From the NCBI GenBank assembly GCA_033283165.1, contig JAWMQL010000004.1:444514-508513 (forward strand): 64,000 nucleotides of DNA. Direction: 5' to 3'. The translations under genes and the position numbers were made by a program. Positions 26,008-34,841 of the stretch are shown piece by piece. The notes under the pieces are model-generated. The model had not been told where the DNA came from and did no database searches. It saw only the letters and a program-made list of their open reading frames with translations. This stretch comes from JAWMQL01 sp033283165. GTDB taxonomy: Bacteria > Pseudomonadota > Gammaproteobacteria > Pseudomonadales > Halieaceae. How positions within the stretch are numbered: position 1 is the stretch's first letter; each line of letters starts with the position of its first letter.

Positions 26008-27483
26008 TCAGGCCTGGGGCACGCCCACGGCGATGGCCTTGAGATCCAGGAATTCCTCGATGCCCTCGCGGCCCCATTCGCGTCCCATGCCGCTGCCCTT
26101 GAAACCGCCGAAGGGCAGGTCGCCGGTGATGCTCATGCCGTCATTGACACTGATCGACCCGGCGCGGACACCCCGGGCCACGCGCATGGCACGCTCCGGG
26201 TCGCCTGAGGTGACCGCGCCGCCAAGGGCGTAGGTGCTGTCGTTGGCGATGCGGATGGCGTCCTCGTCGTCCTCGAAGGGAATCACCACCAGCACCGGGC
26301 CGAAGATTTCTTCCTGCGCAATGCGCATATCGTTGGTCACGTCCACGAAGCAGGTGGGCTCGATAAAGAAGCCGTCGCCTTTCTCAGGGCAGGTCTTGCC
26401 GCCGGCGAGCAGGCGCGCGCCTTCCTGCTGGCCCAGTTCGATGTAGCTCATGACCCGGTCCATCTGGCGTTTGGAGATTACCGGTCCCATGACGTTCTCC
26501 GGGTCGTCGTAATCTCCCCAGCGGCTGGCGATCCCGCCGTAGGACATCTCCAGAGCCTGCACCGCTTCCTCGTAGCGGCTCCGGGGCACCAGCAGGCGGG
26601 TGGGCATGGCGCAACCCTGGCCGGCGTGGAAGATGGCCATGGACATCATGACCTTGATCGCGAAGTCCGGCGCGTCATCCAGGATGATCTTGGCGGACTT
26701 GCCGCCCAGTTCCAGGAAAATCCGCTTCAGGGTGGCGGCACCCTGCGCCATGATGTGCTTGCCCACCGCGGTGGAGCCGGTGAAGGAAATCACGTCCACC
26801 CGGGGGTCCTGGACCAGCATCTCGCCGGCCATGGCCGGATCCGCGGAGGTCACGACATTGAACACGCCCGGCGGGAATCCGGCCTCCTGGGCCAACTCGC
26901 CCATCACCGAACCCATCAGGGGCGTATCGGGGGCGGGCTTCAGTACCACGGTGCAGCCGGCCAGGAGGGCGGCGATGACCTTGCCGACGTTGACGTACAG
27001 GGGCACGTTCCAGGGTGTGATGGCGCCCACCACCCCAAGGGGTTCGTGCAGGACCAGGCGATCACTGACGCCGATGCTGTCCTCTCGCCGGCCACGGTCT
27101 TCCTGCCATTGAATCTCATCGAAGCAATTCACCAGGTCGTCGCCGCCGTTCAGCGCGAAGTCCACGTGGGCCCGGCAGGCCGCACCGACGGCAGCGCCCG
27201 CTTCAATGCGCGCGATCTCCATCAGGCGATCACGGTTGTCGCGCAGCAGGGCCATGTAGTTGGCGACCAGTTCCCGGCGTCGGGCGTGCTGCTGTGACCA
27301 GTCCGTCTGGTCGAAGGCGGCGCGGGCCGCGGCGATGGCCTCTTCGACATCCGCCGCGGAGGCATCCGCCGCCTGGCCGGCCACAGCGGCCGTCCACGGG
27401 CAGATGTTGTCGTAGGTCTTGCCGCCCTCGGCGCTGCGCAGAACGCCGTTGATGTAGAGCTGGGCTTCCGGTAATTCCTTCAT
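26008..27483 (-). CDS. Aldehyde dehydrogenase (NAD(P)-dependent)
   Basis: Aldehyde dehydrogenase superfamily enzyme of 491 residues. The cofactor segment ITPWNVPLYVNVGK, the Glu of ELGGKSAKII and the nucleophilic Cys of FHAGQGCAMPTRL are all present, as is the PFGGFKGSGMGREWG C-terminal segment. It oxidises an aldehyde to an acid, which the CoA ligases could then activate. GAGGAT lies upstream of ATG 27483. It is third from last in a - strand group with the KstD-like, SDR and EthD genes upstream, so a four-gene operon is likely. Confidence 0.94.
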   Translation of the reverse strand: MKELPEAQLYINGVLRSAEGGKTYDNICPWTAAVAGQAADASAADVEEAIAAARAAFDQTDWSQQHARRRELVANYMALLRDNRDRLMEIARIEAGAAVGAACRAHVDFALNGGDDLVNCFDEIQWQEDRGRREDSIGVSDRLVLHEPLGVVGAITPWNVPLYVNVGKVIAALLAGCTVVLKPAPDTPLMGSVMGELAQEAGFPPGVFNVVTSADPAMAGEMLVQDPRVDVISFTGSTAVGKHIMAQGAATLKRIFLELGGKSAKIILDDAPDFAIKVMMSMAIFHAGQGCAMPTRLLVPRSRYEEAVQALEMSYGGIASRWGDYDDPENVMGPVISKRQMDRVMSYIELGQQEGARLLAGGKTCPEKGDGFFIEPTCFVDVTNDMRIAQEEIFGPVLVVIPFEDDEDAIRIANDSTYALGGAVTSGDPERAMRVARGVRAGSISVNDGMSITGDLPFGGFKGSGMGREWGREGIEEFLDLKAIAVGVPQA

Positions 27484-27547
27484 CGCGTGATCCTCATGTA
27501 TTTTTCATCGCCGGGCTGCCAGTCCGGCCTGGTTGTCTCGATAGGTA

Positions 27548-29203
27548 TCAGTTATTGTCGGCCGCATGGCGGGCGGCCACGTAACCCCAGGTGAACGAAG
27601 GGCCGATGCTGGCCCCGGCGCCGGGGCAGCCGCGGCCCATGACCGAGGCGGTCGAGGTCCCGGTGGCGTACAGGCCGCGGATGACCGAACCGTCTTCCCG
27701 CAAGACCCGGGCGTGCTCGTCGGTCACCACGCCGCCGAAGGTGCTGACATCCCCGGGATACACCTGCATGGCGTAAAACGGACCCTGCTCGATGGGCCCC
27801 AGGGTCGGGGAGGGCTGGTGCAGGGCATCGCCCAGCCAGTTGTGATAGATATGGTCCCCGCGCCGGAAATCCTCATCCTGACCCTGGCGCACGAGTTCGT
27901 TGAACCGCAGCACCGATGCGCTGAGGGTCGCCGGGTCGATGTCGCAGGCCTGGGCCAGTGCTTCGATGGTGTCGCCCTGGCGCAAGAACCCCTGTTCGAA
28001 CCAGACCGCCGGTTTTTTGCTGCCGCGCATGTTGCCCGCCAGGGGATAGGTCGCCAGGTAGCGGCTGTCCAGGATCAGCCAGCTCGGGGATGCCGGCACC
28101 TGTTGGTCCCGCGCCAGTATCCCTTTGCTGATATTTGCATAGGAGTCGGTCTCGCACATATAGCGCTGCCCGGTCTGGTCCACCAGTATGCTGTGCGGTT
28201 TGGCCAGGTCGCCGTGCACCACGGCCGGTTCACCATCCGGCGCATCCGGAGGCAAGGCCATGGGATTGCCGACACGTTCCTCCATCTGGGCAACGGCAGC
28301 GCCCACCCGCATGGCCTCCTCGATCATTTCACCGGTATCGCCGGGTGCGGTTTTGGTCCAGGCCGAGGAGGCGCCGGGAATGTACTGGTCCAGCATGCGT
28401 TGGTTGCGCGAAAAACCGCCCGCGTTGAGGAGCACGCCGTGGCGCGCGCCGATCATTTTCTCGTTACCGTCCAGAATGACTTTCACGCCGGTAACGTCGC
28501 CGTCCTCGACCAGCAGTGCTTTCACGCCGGCCTCGATCCGGATGTCGGTACCGGCTTCCAGGGCGGCGTGCAACATCTGCGCCTGCAGGGCCTGGCCCGC
28601 GGTGACCAGGTGCTTGCCCCGCAGCCGGGTGCCCAGGGTGCGGCCGATGATCCGGAGCAGGGTTTTCATACTGCCCCACGAGCGTTTCATGTCGGGTAGC
28701 TGCATGGCTTCTTCCAGATAAGCCGGCAGCGGCAGGAAGCCGGGCCGCAGGCGATCTTTCCACTCCCCCAGCCGGTTGAGGTCGAACAGCTCCGATACCA
28801 CCGTGCGGCCGGCCTGCGACTCGCCGGGAGCGGCGACATAGTCCGGCCAGGAGGGGACCCGACGCAACTGGATGCCGTGCTCCACCAGGAAATCGATCAT
28901 CTGGCGGGCCTGTTCCACGTACACGCGGCGGCGTCCGGGAGTGGCCCCCGGGGTATCGGCGTGATCGCCCACGACGGCGTCGAGGTAGGTAATGGCCTGC
29001 TCCGGACTGTCCTCGATGCCGGCCTCGGCCATGAATCGGTTGGCGGGAATCCACATGACACCGCCGGATATGGCTGTGGTGCCGCCCACGAGATCAGTTT
29101 TTTCCAGCACCAGCACGCTCTTGCCGGCGCTCCGCAGCACCAGCGCGGCACAGAAAGCCCCGCCGCCGCTGCCGACCACCACGAAATCGAAAGTTTCATC
29201 CAT
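27548..29203 (-). CDS. FAD-dependent oxidoreductase, KstD-like
   Basis: Flavoprotein of 551 residues with GSGGGAFCAALVL at the N-terminus, LEKTDLVGGTTAISGG, GPFYAMQVYPGDVSTFGG and ATGTSTASVMGRGCPGAG. It aligns along its length with the protein from 24250 and less closely with that from 2224. The Gly of the usual GTFGG is Ser here (VSTFGG). Likely ring desaturation. It lies 17 bp downstream of the SDR gene in the same - strand operon. Confidence 0.87.
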   Translation of the reverse strand: MDETFDFVVVGSGGGAFCAALVLRSAGKSVLVLEKTDLVGGTTAISGGVMWIPANRFMAEAGIEDSPEQAITYLDAVVGDHADTPGATPGRRRVYVEQARQMIDFLVEHGIQLRRVPSWPDYVAAPGESQAGRTVVSELFDLNRLGEWKDRLRPGFLPLPAYLEEAMQLPDMKRSWGSMKTLLRIIGRTLGTRLRGKHLVTAGQALQAQMLHAALEAGTDIRIEAGVKALLVEDGDVTGVKVILDGNEKMIGARHGVLLNAGGFSRNQRMLDQYIPGASSAWTKTAPGDTGEMIEEAMRVGAAVAQMEERVGNPMALPPDAPDGEPAVVHGDLAKPHSILVDQTGQRYMCETDSYANISKGILARDQQVPASPSWLILDSRYLATYPLAGNMRGSKKPAVWFEQGFLRQGDTIEALAQACDIDPATLSASVLRFNELVRQGQDEDFRRGDHIYHNWLGDALHQPSPTLGPIEQGPFYAMQVYPGDVSTFGGVVTDEHARVLREDGSVIRGLYATGTSTASVMGRGCPGAGASIGPSFTWGYVAARHAADNN

Positions 29204-29220
29204 CCGCTGGCTGCTCCGGA

Positions 29221-29958
29221 TCAGTCCGCTTTGCGGGCTTTAAGGCTGATGTGCTCGATCTGCAGATCGGGTGGCAGGTCGATCAGGGTCTGGAACAGCT
29301 GGACCACGGAAGTGAACTGGGACAGGGGCTTTTCGATCAGGTTGATGCCTTTTGCGGTCGCCGCCTCGTGGAAGGCCATGGCGGCCTGGGGATCTACATC
29401 CCAGGACTTGCCCTCCTCGTACATGGACCCGGCGCGCACGTTGGACACGCGAATACCCTCCGGCTCCAGCTCCTGGAACAGGCTCTTCGACAGGCGCTCC
29501 ACCCCGGCCTTGGTGCTCTGGTAGACCGACAGGTGGGGGAAGGGCATGTCCACCGACTCGCTGGTGACATTGATAATGTGTGCACCGGTACTCATCAGGG
29601 GGATCGCCGCGCGGGCGCAGAGCATGGGACCGGCCAGGTTGGTATGCACTGCGCCGAATATCTGCTCGTCGCTGGCATCGGCCAGCTTGAAGGGAAGGAA
29701 AATAGCGGCGTTGTTGATCAGGACATCCACCCGGCCGAATTGCTCGGCGATCGCCGCGAAGGCTCCGCGCACGGACTCCGGGGAGCCCACGTCACAGCCA
29801 CGCGCCAGTGCCTGTTCCCCGAGCTCGGCGGCCACCGCTTCGACCTTGGACGCGGTGCGGCCCAGCAGCGCCACCCGGTGGCCGTCCGCCACGAACTGGC
29901 GGGCCAGGGCCCGGCCGAGACCGACCCCGGCGCCGGTGATGACGATTACCTTGGACAT
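29221..29958 (-). CDS. SDR family oxidoreductase
   Basis: Classical SDR of 245 residues with TGAGVGLG (8-15), INNAA near 81-85, Ser133 or Ser135, Tyr146 and Lys150 (YQSTK). Unlike the other SDRs here, the C-terminal third diverges after RAGSMYEEG and lacks the usual GxxxxVDGG ending, so its substrate site is different. AAGGAGAG precedes the ATG. It sits between the EthD-like and KstD-like genes. Confidence 0.9.
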   Translation of the reverse strand: MSKVIVITGAGVGLGRALARQFVADGHRVALLGRTASKVEAVAAELGEQALARGCDVGSPESVRGAFAAIAEQFGRVDVLINNAAIFLPFKLADASDEQIFGAVHTNLAGPMLCARAAIPLMSTGAHIINVTSESVDMPFPHLSVYQSTKAGVERLSKSLFQELEPEGIRVSNVRAGSMYEEGKSWDVDPQAAMAFHEAATAKGINLIEKPLSQFTSVVQLFQTLIDLPPDLQIEHISLKARKAD

Positions 29959-30011
29959 GGTGCTCTCCTTAATAGTGTGAATCTCTTGAAGATCGGGTTA
30001 CGCCGTTATGG

Positions 30012-30776
30012 TCAGGATTTGTCGGGGTAGACCGAGAGGTCGCCTGCGTAGGCAATGCCGCCCGGCCAGAAGCGGTCGCCGCTGATCTTGTCGAAATAGT
30101 GCACAGTACGCGCGAAGGAGCCGGAGGTCGAGCGGGGCTCCATGGCGATACCGCTGGGGCTGACCCCGCGGGCGCGGGCGCTGAAATCGCGAATGGTGAA
30201 CAGCAGGTCGTCGGTCTGGTTACCGCAGAGGATCAACTGGTCCCCCGGGCAGTAATGCCGTGGCTCGATCTGGACGGCAGACAGTTCGCCCCGCTTCATG
30301 GCCACGTGCCCGGGCACGTTGGTCACCTCGACACTGTGCACCTCGTCGTACCATTGCTGGTACTCCTCGAAGCGCCCGGCGACGTAATTGCCGAGGATAA
30401 TGCTGACCCCGGAAAAAGGCTGGTCCTGCTGCCAGTTCGGGCTGCCCTTCCAGTCGGAGTACATGCGATAGCTGTACAGGCGCTCGGTATCGTCATAGGT
30501 GATCAGGCCGTTATCCCGGGCCGCGGCGATCAGGGGCCCCAGCGCGGGGAGGTCGATTTCCGGTGCCGGCAGATCGAAGTCGTAAATTGTGAGGAAGCGC
30601 CAGGGCTGGGCAATGTCCGGCATGATCTGTGCCTCAGACACCTCGTAGCGCTCGGTGCCGAGGAAGCCCCGCAGGCGGGCCAGGTCGGACTGGTGGGGAC
30701 CCTCGTACCAGGCGGCATACTCGGACTCGCGACCGGCGGTTGCATTGTGCAGGTGAATGGTTGTGTAGAGCGCCAT
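30012..30776 (-). CDS. Tandem EthD-like/dimeric alpha-beta barrel protein
   Basis: Protein of 254 residues containing two related alpha-beta barrel units: SEYAAWYEGPHQSDLARLRGF (about 18-38) and FEEYQQWYDEVHSVEVTNVPG (about 127-147). It appears to be an internal duplication of the type encoded singly at 4789-5124. ATG 30776 is chosen: GGAG lies 7 bp upstream and the protein then begins with the first strand (MALYTTIHL), whereas the frame extends open to 30893. Function is unknown; such proteins often accompany P450 systems. Expression probably starts from the site D promoter. Confidence 0.78.
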   Translation of the reverse strand: MALYTTIHLHNATAGRESEYAAWYEGPHQSDLARLRGFLGTERYEVSEAQIMPDIAQPWRFLTIYDFDLPAPEIDLPALGPLIAAARDNGLITYDDTERLYSYRMYSDWKGSPNWQQDQPFSGVSIILGNYVAGRFEEYQQWYDEVHSVEVTNVPGHVAMKRGELSAVQIEPRHYCPGDQLILCGNQTDDLLFTIRDFSARARGVSPSGIAMEPRSTSGSFARTVHYFDKISGDRFWPGGIAYAGDLSVYPDKS

Positions 30777-30797
30777 AACCAGGCTCCGTTTAATTGC

Positions 30798-30822
30798 TAA
30801 TGAACACCATTGATGTATAATA
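30798..30822 (-). promoter_or_regulatory. Divergent promoter with family-1 operator (site D)
   Basis: On the - strand TATTAT (30822-30817) is followed by ACATCAATGGTGTTCATTA (30816-30798), matching sites B and C in 16 of 19 operator positions or better. On the + strand TATAAT (30816-30821) is available for the [3Fe-4S] ferredoxin operon. Like site A it lies between divergent genes and shares the flanking AGCGC. Confidence 0.62.
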
Positions 30823-30873
30823 GCGCAACTGGCCAGCGCTTGGCCAGCGGCATAGAAGTAGACGGAGCACGCC

Positions 30874-31074
30874 ATGAAAATCCGCATAGACAAATCGGCC
30901 TGCGTAGGGAATGCGCGCTGTTGGGCAGTGTCTGAAGTCCTGTTCCCGCTGGACGCGGACGGCTATATTGCCGTAGAGGAGGTGGAAGTGCCAGAGGGCA
31001 TGGAAGACCTCGCCAGGCGCGGCGCGCGGGCCTGTCCGGAGCGTGTGATCCAGATCGTGGAAGAGGGCGACTGA
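30874..31074 (+). CDS. [3Fe-4S] ferredoxin, P450-associated type
   Basis: Ferredoxin of 66 residues with Cys10, Cys16 and Cys54-Pro55, the three-cysteine C-x5-C...CP pattern of single-cluster [3Fe-4S] ferredoxins. The residue at the variable fourth position of C-x2-?-x2-C is Asn13. Actinobacterial ferredoxins with this pattern serve P450s, and a P450 gene lies 0.94 kb downstream, so it is the likely partner. It is the first gene of a + strand group that continues through SDR, P450, DUF35 and thiolase-like genes. Confidence 0.92.
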   Translation: MKIRIDKSACVGNARCWAVSEVLFPLDADGYIAVEEVEVPEGMEDLARRGARACPERVIQIVEEGD

Positions 31075-31134
31075 GGCCCGCAGCCACCGTCAGCTCTCCA
31101 AATCTAACCAAAATTTAATTTTCAGGGTTGTTTG

Positions 31135-31950
31135 ATGGATTTTCTCGGTTACCAGAATAAACGTGTGGTCGTCAGTGGCTGTTTTTCCGGCATGGGTGAA
31201 GCTACCGCCCGCCTGTTGCTCGACCTGGGTGCGGAAGTGCACGGCTTCGATTTCAAGGAGTCGTCCCTGGACCTCGCCTCCTTCACCAATGTGGATCTTC
31301 GCGACCCGGAGTCCATCGACACCGCGGTTGCCGGTCTCGGCGGCCGGGTGGACGCATTGTTCAACTGCGCCGGACTGCCCCAGACCGCACCGTCGATGGA
31401 TGTCATGAAGGTCAACTTCATCGGCACCAAGTACCTGACCGAACAGCTTGTACCCCTGATGTCCGAGGGTGGGGCTATTGCCAGTATCTCCTCCACCGGT
31501 GGCATGGGCTGGAGCCGCCGGATTCCGCAGCTGCTGGAGATCGCGCAGCTGGGTGACTACGCCGCGACGCTGAAGTGGTGCGAGGACAATCCCGAGACGG
31601 TGGCCGAGGGTTACTCCCTGTCCAAGGAAGCCATCATCGTGTGGACCATGTTGTCGGCCTGTGAACTGATCCAGCGCGGCGTGCGCAGCAACTGCACCCT
31701 GCCGTCGCCCACCCAGACCCCCATGATGGATCACTTCGAATCCGCCACCCCGGCCGTGGTGCTGGACACTTTCAGCAAGCCCATCGGCCGGCGCGCCACG
31801 CCCGAGGAACAGGCAAGCGCCCTGATCTGTCTCAACAGCGACGGCGCGCGTTTTGTCAACGGTGTGGTGTTGCCCGTCGACGGCGGCTTTATGGGCGGTG
31901 TGACCACCGGCCAGATCGACCTGTCAGCGCTGGCGGCCGCCCGGGGATGA
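31135..31950 (+). CDS. SDR, 3-alpha-hydroxysteroid dehydrogenase/coniferyl-alcohol dehydrogenase-like
   Basis: SDR of 271 residues with SGCFSGMG (14-21), NCAG (77-80), Ser119-Ser120, and Tyr160-Lys164 in YSLSK. A long insertion (about 122-158) before the Tyr is the hallmark of the subfamily that includes Comamonas 3-alpha-hydroxysteroid dehydrogenase/carbonyl reductase. That makes a steroid-type alcohol a plausible substrate, though related enzymes act on other alcohols. ATG 31135 is preferred over the adjacent TTG. The P450 follows after 65 bp. Confidence 0.88.
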   Translation: MDFLGYQNKRVVVSGCFSGMGEATARLLLDLGAEVHGFDFKESSLDLASFTNVDLRDPESIDTAVAGLGGRVDALFNCAGLPQTAPSMDVMKVNFIGTKYLTEQLVPLMSEGGAIASISSTGGMGWSRRIPQLLEIAQLGDYAATLKWCEDNPETVAEGYSLSKEAIIVWTMLSACELIQRGVRSNCTLPSPTQTPMMDHFESATPAVVLDTFSKPIGRRATPEEQASALICLNSDGARFVNGVVLPVDGGFMGGVTTGQIDLSALAAARG

Positions 31951-32015
31951 CGAGAATCCGGATGCACACCAGCGAGCCCGCAAGAAACAGTTTCAATTTC
32001 TAAGGAAGTATCACG

Positions 32016-33269
32016 ATGACGGAAGCAGCTACTGCAGTTGACCTGGCCACGCAGCCCGACCATATCCCCGATGCGCTGGTGTACGACTTTGACATGTATT
32101 TGGATCCGGCCTACCTGGCAGATCCCCACCAGCGCATCCTCGACCTGGTGGAAAACGCCCCGCCGGTATTCTGGACGCCCCGCAACGGCGGCCACTGGAT
32201 GCTGATCGGCCACAAGGCGAATTTCGAGGCCGCTCGGGACACCGAGGCCTTCTCCAGCGAGATGATTCCCCACGAGCAGTTGCAGGCCATGCTCGCCCAG
32301 ATGCCGGCGGATCAGCCGCGTATTCCCGTGGCCTACCCCATCAACCTGGATCCGCCGCTGCACGCCACCTACCGCATCCCCCTGCAGCGCGTGTTCTCGC
32401 CCCAGCATATCAATTCCCTCAAGGACAGCATCCGCGCGCTGGCCGCTGAAATAATCGACGGGATCGTCCTGCAGGGCGAATGCGAGTTCATGGCCGCGGT
32501 GGCCGAGCCCCTGCCGGTCCAGGTATTCTTGAAAATGCTGGGCATGCCGCTGGACAAGCTGCCGGAGTACCGGGCGCTGGTGAAAGCGCACCTGAGCGAG
32601 ATTCAACCTGACCCCAGCAAGGCGGTACAACGACTACAGCAGGTGGCGGCGATGATGCGTCCCACCCTGCTGGAACGGCGCGACAACCCCCAGGACGATA
32701 TCATCAGCATGCTGTGGCAGGTGGAGATCGACGGCAGGCCCACCACCCTGGAGGACCTGGAGAATTACGGCGTGCTGCTGTTCATCGCCGGCCTGGACAC
32801 GGTGATGCAGGGCATGGGACACGGCGTGCGGCACCTGGCCATGAACCCGGAGCTGCAACAGCGCCTGCGGGAGCAGCCGGAGCTGATCGCCGACGCCACA
32901 GAGGAACTCCTGCGCCGCTACACCTTTACCGTTCCGCCGCGCCGGGTAGCCCGGGACCAGGAGTTCCAGGGTGTGCAGATGAAATCGGGCGAACGCGCCA
33001 TGCTGTTCCTGCCCGCGGCCGACCTCGACCCCAGGGAATACAGTCACCCGGAACAGTTCGATCTGCAGCGCGAGGGTGCGCATATCGCTTTCAATGCCGG
33101 GCCCCACCGCTGCCTCGGCTCGCATCTGGCGCGGGTCGAACTGAATATCCTGTACGAGGAATTCCTGGCCCGGGTACCGCAGTTCCGGCTCGACCCGGAC
33201 CGCGCGCCCCGCTTCAACGGCGGTCACGTGGTCGGCGTCGAGGAACTCTACCTCCGCTGGGACCAGTAA
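32016..33269 (+). CDS. Cytochrome P450
   Basis: Complete soluble bacterial P450 of 417 residues. Key elements are the I-helix AGLDT (258-262), ExxR within EELLRR (297-300) and the haem loop FNAGPHRCLG with ligand Cys366. The NAGPHRCLG form resembles the P450cam/P450cin type of terpenoid hydroxylases. AAGGAAG precedes the ATG. Its likely electron donor is the [3Fe-4S] ferredoxin at 30874. It is followed 3 bp later by the DUF35 gene. Confidence 0.95.
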   Translation: MTEAATAVDLATQPDHIPDALVYDFDMYLDPAYLADPHQRILDLVENAPPVFWTPRNGGHWMLIGHKANFEAARDTEAFSSEMIPHEQLQAMLAQMPADQPRIPVAYPINLDPPLHATYRIPLQRVFSPQHINSLKDSIRALAAEIIDGIVLQGECEFMAAVAEPLPVQVFLKMLGMPLDKLPEYRALVKAHLSEIQPDPSKAVQRLQQVAAMMRPTLLERRDNPQDDIISMLWQVEIDGRPTTLEDLENYGVLLFIAGLDTVMQGMGHGVRHLAMNPELQQRLREQPELIADATEELLRRYTFTVPPRRVARDQEFQGVQMKSGERAMLFLPAADLDPREYSHPEQFDLQREGAHIAFNAGPHRCLGSHLARVELNILYEEFLARVPQFRLDPDRAPRFNGGHVVGVEELYLRWDQ

Positions 33270-33272
33270 ACG

Positions 33273-33686
33273 GTGGCCGGTACCCGCGCACTGCCGCGAC
33301 TCGACAGCCAGAACCGCGCTTTCTGGACCGGGGGTGCCGATGGCGAGCTGCGCATCATGCGCTGCCTCGACTGCGAGGGCTATATCCATCCCCCTCGACC
33401 CGTCTGCCGGCACTGCCTGTCCGACCGGGTCGAGCCACAGGCGGTGGCCGGGACCGGCGTGATCGATACCTTCACCGTGAATCACCAGAAATGGCACCCG
33501 GACATGGAGGTGCCCTTCGTGATCGCCCGGGTGGCGCTGGACGATGCCCCCGGTGTCATCCTGACCACCAATATCATCGGCTGCCCGGTGGACGCGGTGG
33601 ATATCGGCGACCGGGTGCGGGTGGTCTTTGAACAGCAGGACGACGTGTACCTGCCGCTGTTTGAGCGGATCGCGCCAGATGACTAA
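33273..33686 (+). CDS. DUF35/OB-fold zinc-ribbon protein, thiolase partner
   Basis: Protein of 137 residues with a zinc ribbon, CLDCEGYIHPPRPVCRHC (two C-x2-C pairs, about 29-46), followed by an OB fold. DUF35 proteins bind thiolase-like enzymes; in steroid side-chain degradation the DUF35 domain of ChsH2 forms the active Ltp2 aldolase complex. Here the next gene is a thiolase-like protein that overlaps by 8 bp, so a complex is very likely. Start is GTG 33273. Confidence 0.9.
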   Translation: MAGTRALPRLDSQNRAFWTGGADGELRIMRCLDCEGYIHPPRPVCRHCLSDRVEPQAVAGTGVIDTFTVNHQKWHPDMEVPFVIARVALDDAPGVILTTNIIGCPVDAVDIGDRVRVVFEQQDDVYLPLFERIAPDD

Positions 33687-34839
33687 TTCCGACGCCTACA
33701 TCACCGGTATCGGCCAGTCCGAGGTCGGGATCAAGCTGACCCGGCATCCCCTGTTGCTGACCCTGGATGCGGTGAAGGAGGCGCTGGATGACGCCGGCCT
33801 GGCCATCTCCCAGATCGACGGCGTCTCCACCTACCCCGGGCGCGTGCCCCAGATGCTGGGTTTTTCACCGGTGGGCGCAGACGAGCTGATCGACGCCCTC
33901 GGAATCCGGGCGACCTGGTACGCCGGCGGCGGCGAAATCACCTCCCAGCTGGGCGCTGTGGTCGCGGCTGCAGCGGCGGTTCGCGCTGGCCAGGCGCGGC
34001 ACGTCATCTGTTTCCGTACCGTTTACGAGGCGGGGGCGACACTCAAGCCGGACGAGTATCCCATGCCGCGCCGGGACCGTGTCGACGGCATGTCCCAGTG
34101 GACCGCGCCCTTCAATGCGCTGTCGGCCGCGACCTGGGTTGCCCAGTACGCCATGCGCCACGTGAAGCGGTACGGACTGACCCGGGAGCAACTGGCCCAG
34201 ATCGCCCTGACCGACCGGGCCAACGCGGCCCGTAACCCGCGCGCCCTGGTGCGGGAGCCGCTGACCATGGACGAGTACCTGTCGGCGCGCCTGATCTCCA
34301 CGCCCTTGTGCCTGTTCGACTGCGACCGCTACTCGGATGCTTCCACGGTCCTGATCGTCTCGGCCGGCGATGCGCTGGACGAGGTGCGCTGTACCCCGGT
34401 GCGTATCGCCGCCATGGCCGGCAGCGTAGAGCGCCATTCCTGGGACCAGGCGGAGTGGATGGCCAGCTACGCCACGGGCGCCGACCTGTGGCAGCGCACG
34501 GACTACACCCCCGCGGACGTGGACACGGTGCAACTCTACGACGGCTTCAGTTTCCTGGCGCTGACCTGGCTGGAGGCGCTGGGCTTCTGCGAGGTGGGCG
34601 AAGGCGGTCGATTCATCGAGGGCGGTAGCCGCATCGCCCTGGACGGCGAGTTGCCACTCAATACCTTCGGTGGCCAGATCGGCGCCGGCCGCCTGCACGG
34701 TTTCGGCTTTGCCCATGAATCGGTCGTGCAGCTGCGGGGCAAGGGCGGGGAGCGTCAGATACCCGGTGACCCGAAGGTGGCGATTGCCACCTCCGGCGGT
34801 GGCCCACTGGCCACGGCCCTGCTGCTGGCAAGGGATTGA
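33679..34839 (+). CDS. Thiolase-like (SCP2/Ltp2 type) protein, probable retro-aldolase
   Basis: Thiolase-fold protein of 386 residues. It starts TNSDAYITGIGQSEVG and has the two-domain thiolase layout, but the nucleophilic Cys is missing (GGGEITSQLG at the expected region), and the GHP His motif is replaced by GAGRLHGFGF. Loss of thiolase catalytic residues with a DUF35 partner matches Ltp2-type aldolases, which cleave a beta-hydroxy acyl-CoA side chain without free CoA attack. ATG 33679 overlaps the DUF35 stop by 8 bp; the frame is open upstream but that part is the other gene. Confidence 0.87.
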   Translation: MTNSDAYITGIGQSEVGIKLTRHPLLLTLDAVKEALDDAGLAISQIDGVSTYPGRVPQMLGFSPVGADELIDALGIRATWYAGGGEITSQLGAVVAAAAAVRAGQARHVICFRTVYEAGATLKPDEYPMPRRDRVDGMSQWTAPFNALSAATWVAQYAMRHVKRYGLTREQLAQIALTDRANAARNPRALVREPLTMDEYLSARLISTPLCLFDCDRYSDASTVLIVSAGDALDEVRCTPVRIAAMAGSVERHSWDQAEWMASYATGADLWQRTDYTPADVDTVQLYDGFSFLALTWLEALGFCEVGEGGRFIEGGSRIALDGELPLNTFGGQIGAGRLHGFGFAHESVVQLRGKGGERQIPGDPKVAIATSGGGPLATALLLARD

Positions 34840-34841
34840 TC

